Below are positions 26,516-28,190 of a DNA stretch of 28,190 nucleotides, piece by piece (the first letter of the stretch is position 1; the number at the start of each line of letters is the position of its first letter). The notes beneath the pieces are model-generated. The model was not told the origin of the DNA, ran no database searches, and saw nothing but the letters and a program-made list of their open reading frames with translations. A program made the position numbers and the translations under genes. This DNA is from DATKMS01 sp041497995. Its GTDB lineage: Bacteria; Desulfobacterota; Binatia; HRBIN30. The DNA lies in assembly GCA_041497995.1 (NCBI GenBank), contig JBGQHM010000040.1, positions 1 to 28,190 of the forward strand, in the 5' to 3' direction.

Positions 26516-26572
26516 AGCCTCGAGGCACGGACTTTCAGTGTAGTACGCTTCCGCGCTACCATGGCCGGCAGC

Positions 26573-27529
26573 ATGCGGCCGAAGGTGTATATCGACGGGC
26601 ACGTCGGGACCACGGGGTTACGCATCCGCGACTGGATGGCGCAGCGCTCTGATGTCGAGCTGCTGACGTTGCCCGATGCGCTGCGCAAGGACGCCGGCGC
26701 GCGGCGCGACCGGATTCTGGCCGCCGACGTGGCGATACTGTGCTTACCGGACGATGCGGCGCGTGAAGCGGCGCAATGGTCCGCGGGCGGCACCACGCGT
26801 CTGATCGACGCCAGCACCGCACACCGCGTCGCCGACGGGTGGGTGTACGGCCTGCCTGAGCTTGCCCGCGGGCAGCGCGACGCGATTCGCGCGGCGCGCT
26901 ACGTCGCCAACCCGGGATGCTACTCGTCGGCCTTCATTCTGTTGCTCCGTCCGCTGATCGATGCCGGCGTTCTCGTACCAACCGTGCCGATCACCTGCCA
27001 CGCGCTGTCGGGCTATTCCGGCGGTGGACGCGCGATGATCGAGAAGTGGGAAGATCCGGCGGGCGGGTTGCGCGCACTGGTCTACGAGGCACCGTACGCT
27101 CTCGACCGCGTGCACAAGCACGTTCCGGAAATGGTGCAGTACACGGGACTGCGGCGCGAGCCGTACTTCGAGCCGGCGGTCGGACCGTTCCGTTGCGGCA
27201 TGCGTGTGCAGATTCCGCTGCCTGCGGACGTACTGCGGCCGGGCAGCAGCGGCCATCACGTGTGGGACGTGCTGCACGAGCGTTACAACGGCGAGCCGTT
27301 CGTCCGCGTGATTCCGCTGGCGGAGCGGCTGAACGCAGACGAGCGCAGCTTCGATCCGCAAGCCTGCAACGACACCAACCGTATCGAGCTGCACGTGCTG
27401 CCGCATCCGTCCGGACACATCTTACTGATGGCAATCCTCGACAACCTCGGTAAAGGCGCTTCCGGTGTCGCCATCCAGAGTCTCAACCTGATGCTGGGCT
27501 TCGCCGAGACAACGGGGTTGTCGGGTTGA
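26573..27529 (+). CDS. argC: N-acetyl-gamma-glutamyl-phosphate reductase (uncommon short form)
   Basis: Reduces N-acetylglutamyl phosphate to the semialdehyde in arginine synthesis, using NADPH. The 318 residues match the second, shorter ArgC type (Pseudomonas-like). The N-terminus KVYIDGHVGTTGLRI is followed by LCLPDDAAREA and IDASTAHRVADGWVYGLPEL. The catalytic Cys116 is in NPGCYSSA, and CHALSGYSGGGRA carries the partner residues. The end DNLGKGASGVAIQSLNLMLG is diagnostic. ATG 26573 is used because homologues begin just before the VYIDG strand; ATG 26561 is also possible. Neither has a Shine-Dalgarno. No other arg genes are in the window. Confidence 0.95.
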   Translation: MRPKVYIDGHVGTTGLRIRDWMAQRSDVELLTLPDALRKDAGARRDRILAADVAILCLPDDAAREAAQWSAGGTTRLIDASTAHRVADGWVYGLPELARGQRDAIRAARYVANPGCYSSAFILLLRPLIDAGVLVPTVPITCHALSGYSGGGRAMIEKWEDPAGGLRALVYEAPYALDRVHKHVPEMVQYTGLRREPYFEPAVGPFRCGMRVQIPLPADVLRPGSSGHHVWDVLHERYNGEPFVRVIPLAERLNADERSFDPQACNDTNRIELHVLPHPSGHILLMAILDNLGKGASGVAIQSLNLMLGFAETTGLSG

Positions 27530-27540
27530 AGGGTGTGCGC

Positions 27541-28035
27541 ATGAAGATACGTGACGCAGTTGAGAGCGACCTGCCGGCGATCGTCACGATCTACAACTCG
27601 ACGATCCCCACGCGGTTGTCGACCGCCGACACCACGCCCGTGTCAGTCGACAGCCGCTTGCCTTGGTTTCGCGAGCACCATCCAACGAATCGCCCGTTGT
27701 GGGTAATGGATGCGGAAGGCACCATCGCTGGTTGGTTCAGCTTCCAATCCTTCTACGGCCGGCCGGCGTATCACGCCACGGCAGAGGTAAGCGTCTACGT
27801 CTCCGCAGCGCACCGGCGGCTCGGTGTCGGACGACAGTTGCTTGCCGAGGGCATTCGCCGCGCGCCCGACTTCGGCCTGCACACGCTGGTGGGGTACATC
27901 TTCGGCCACAACGCTTCGAGCCTCAGCCTCTTCGAGAGCTTTGGATTTGAGCGTTGGGGACTGCTACCTCGCGTCGCGGAGCTCGACGGCATCGAGCGTG
28001 ACTTGGTGATCGCCGGTCGTCGGCTCGACCGGTGA
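27541..28035 (+). CDS. GNAT-family N-acetyltransferase (Pat/MddA-like)
   Basis: A 164-residue acetyl-CoA-dependent acyltransferase. ATG 27541 follows GAAGGG, 7-8 nt upstream, and lies 11 bp after argC, so the two are probably co-transcribed. IRDAVESDLPAIVTIYNSTI and YHATAEVSVYVSAAHRRLGVGRQLL are the start and the acetyl-CoA loop (R-R-x-G-x-G) of the phosphinothricin/methionine-sulfoximine acetyltransferase branch. GHNASSLSLFESFGFERWG is the conserved GNAT C-terminal motif. Likely substrates are amino-acid-like amines; the argC neighbour hints at amino-acid metabolism but does not set specificity. Confidence 0.9.
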   Translation: MKIRDAVESDLPAIVTIYNSTIPTRLSTADTTPVSVDSRLPWFREHHPTNRPLWVMDAEGTIAGWFSFQSFYGRPAYHATAEVSVYVSAAHRRLGVGRQLLAEGIRRAPDFGLHTLVGYIFGHNASSLSLFESFGFERWGLLPRVAELDGIERDLVIAGRRLDR

Positions 28036-28061
28036 GTCCGGGTGCTGCACGTCCGGGGTTG

Positions 28062-28190
28062 TCAGGGCCAGCCGGCGCCAGGTACCTCTACCTGCACGAC
28101 CTCGATACGCGCATTGCGTTGCGCCCGGCACTCGTCGCGGTGGAAGCTCTGCGCCGTGAGCACGAACAGCGTGCGGCGGTCCGCTCCGCC
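28062..28190 (-). CDS. SMP-30/gluconolactonase-like protein, C-terminal fragment
   Basis: The last 42 codons of a gene whose 5' part lies beyond the right edge. The peptide reads DRRTLFVLTAQSF, then ARIEVVQVEVPGAGWP and a stop. 'DRRTLFV-x-TA' followed by 'RIE-x-V-x-V-x-VPGAGWP' is the usual C-terminal end of SMP-30/gluconolactonase beta-propellers, which hydrolyse lactones with a bound divalent metal. The catalytic residues are outside the window. It converges on the GNAT gene across 26 bp. Confidence 0.75.
   Translation of the reverse strand, partial: GGADRRTLFVLTAQSFHRDECRAQRNARIEVVQVEVPGAGWP

Overview
The window is GC-rich, densely coding chromosomal DNA. It shows no phage, insertion sequence, CRISPR array, tRNA or rRNA. 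The gene mix is typical of uncultured, soil or groundwater 'deltaproteobacterial' lineages such as Binatota (Desulfobacterota_B): a bacterial INO1-type inositol-phosphate synthase, a DUF4301 protein, multi-PAS hybrid kinases, an LLM flavin oxidoreductase, an SMP-30-like protein and the Pseudomonas-type ArgC. That placement is inferred from gene content only.

Left part (1-9.4 kb). A truncated SDR gene lies at the edge. Two small paralogous proteins of unknown function flank coaE. HU follows, then INO1 divergent from nadA-nrtR. The NrtR protein has a degenerate Nudix box, and a 19-bp inverted repeat covers the nadA -10 box, so an autoregulated NAD-synthesis unit is likely. Next is a TetR-RND efflux operon, with a long, nearly perfect inverted repeat between the -10 box and the tetR start codon.

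Middle (9.4-18.5 kb). Two histidine kinases on the minus strand bracket a divergent DUF4301 / glycogen phosphorylase pair. One is a large REC-4xPAS-HK-REC hybrid. The other is a REC-HK whose receiver has lost its phospho-acceptor aspartate. A 19-residue PAS/PAC remnant lies between the hybrid kinase and the DUF4301 gene.

Right part (18.7-26.4 kb). This is the most unusual region: seven tightly coupled minus-strand genes (gaps of -13 to +4 bp) behind an FNR-like regulator. In transcription order they are a PIG-L deacetylase, E1-alpha and E1-beta of a TPP-dependent 2-oxoacid/acetoin-dehydrogenase-like enzyme, a fusion of lipoyl domain, peripheral-subunit-binding domain and left-handed beta-helix acyltransferase, a PlsC-like acyltransferase, an alpha/beta hydrolase and an LLM flavin oxidoreductase. 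In the fusion the classical E2 catalytic domain (HxxxDG type) is replaced by a hexapeptide-repeat acyltransferase. This suggests a complex that passes an acyl group from a lipoyl arm to an acceptor other than CoA, perhaps the amine exposed by the PIG-L deacetylase. This is the best candidate for an undescribed system here.

Far right (26.5-28.2 kb). argC (uncommon short form) and a Pat-like GNAT are on the plus strand. They converge on the C-terminal end of an SMP-30/gluconolactonase-like gene cut by the window edge.
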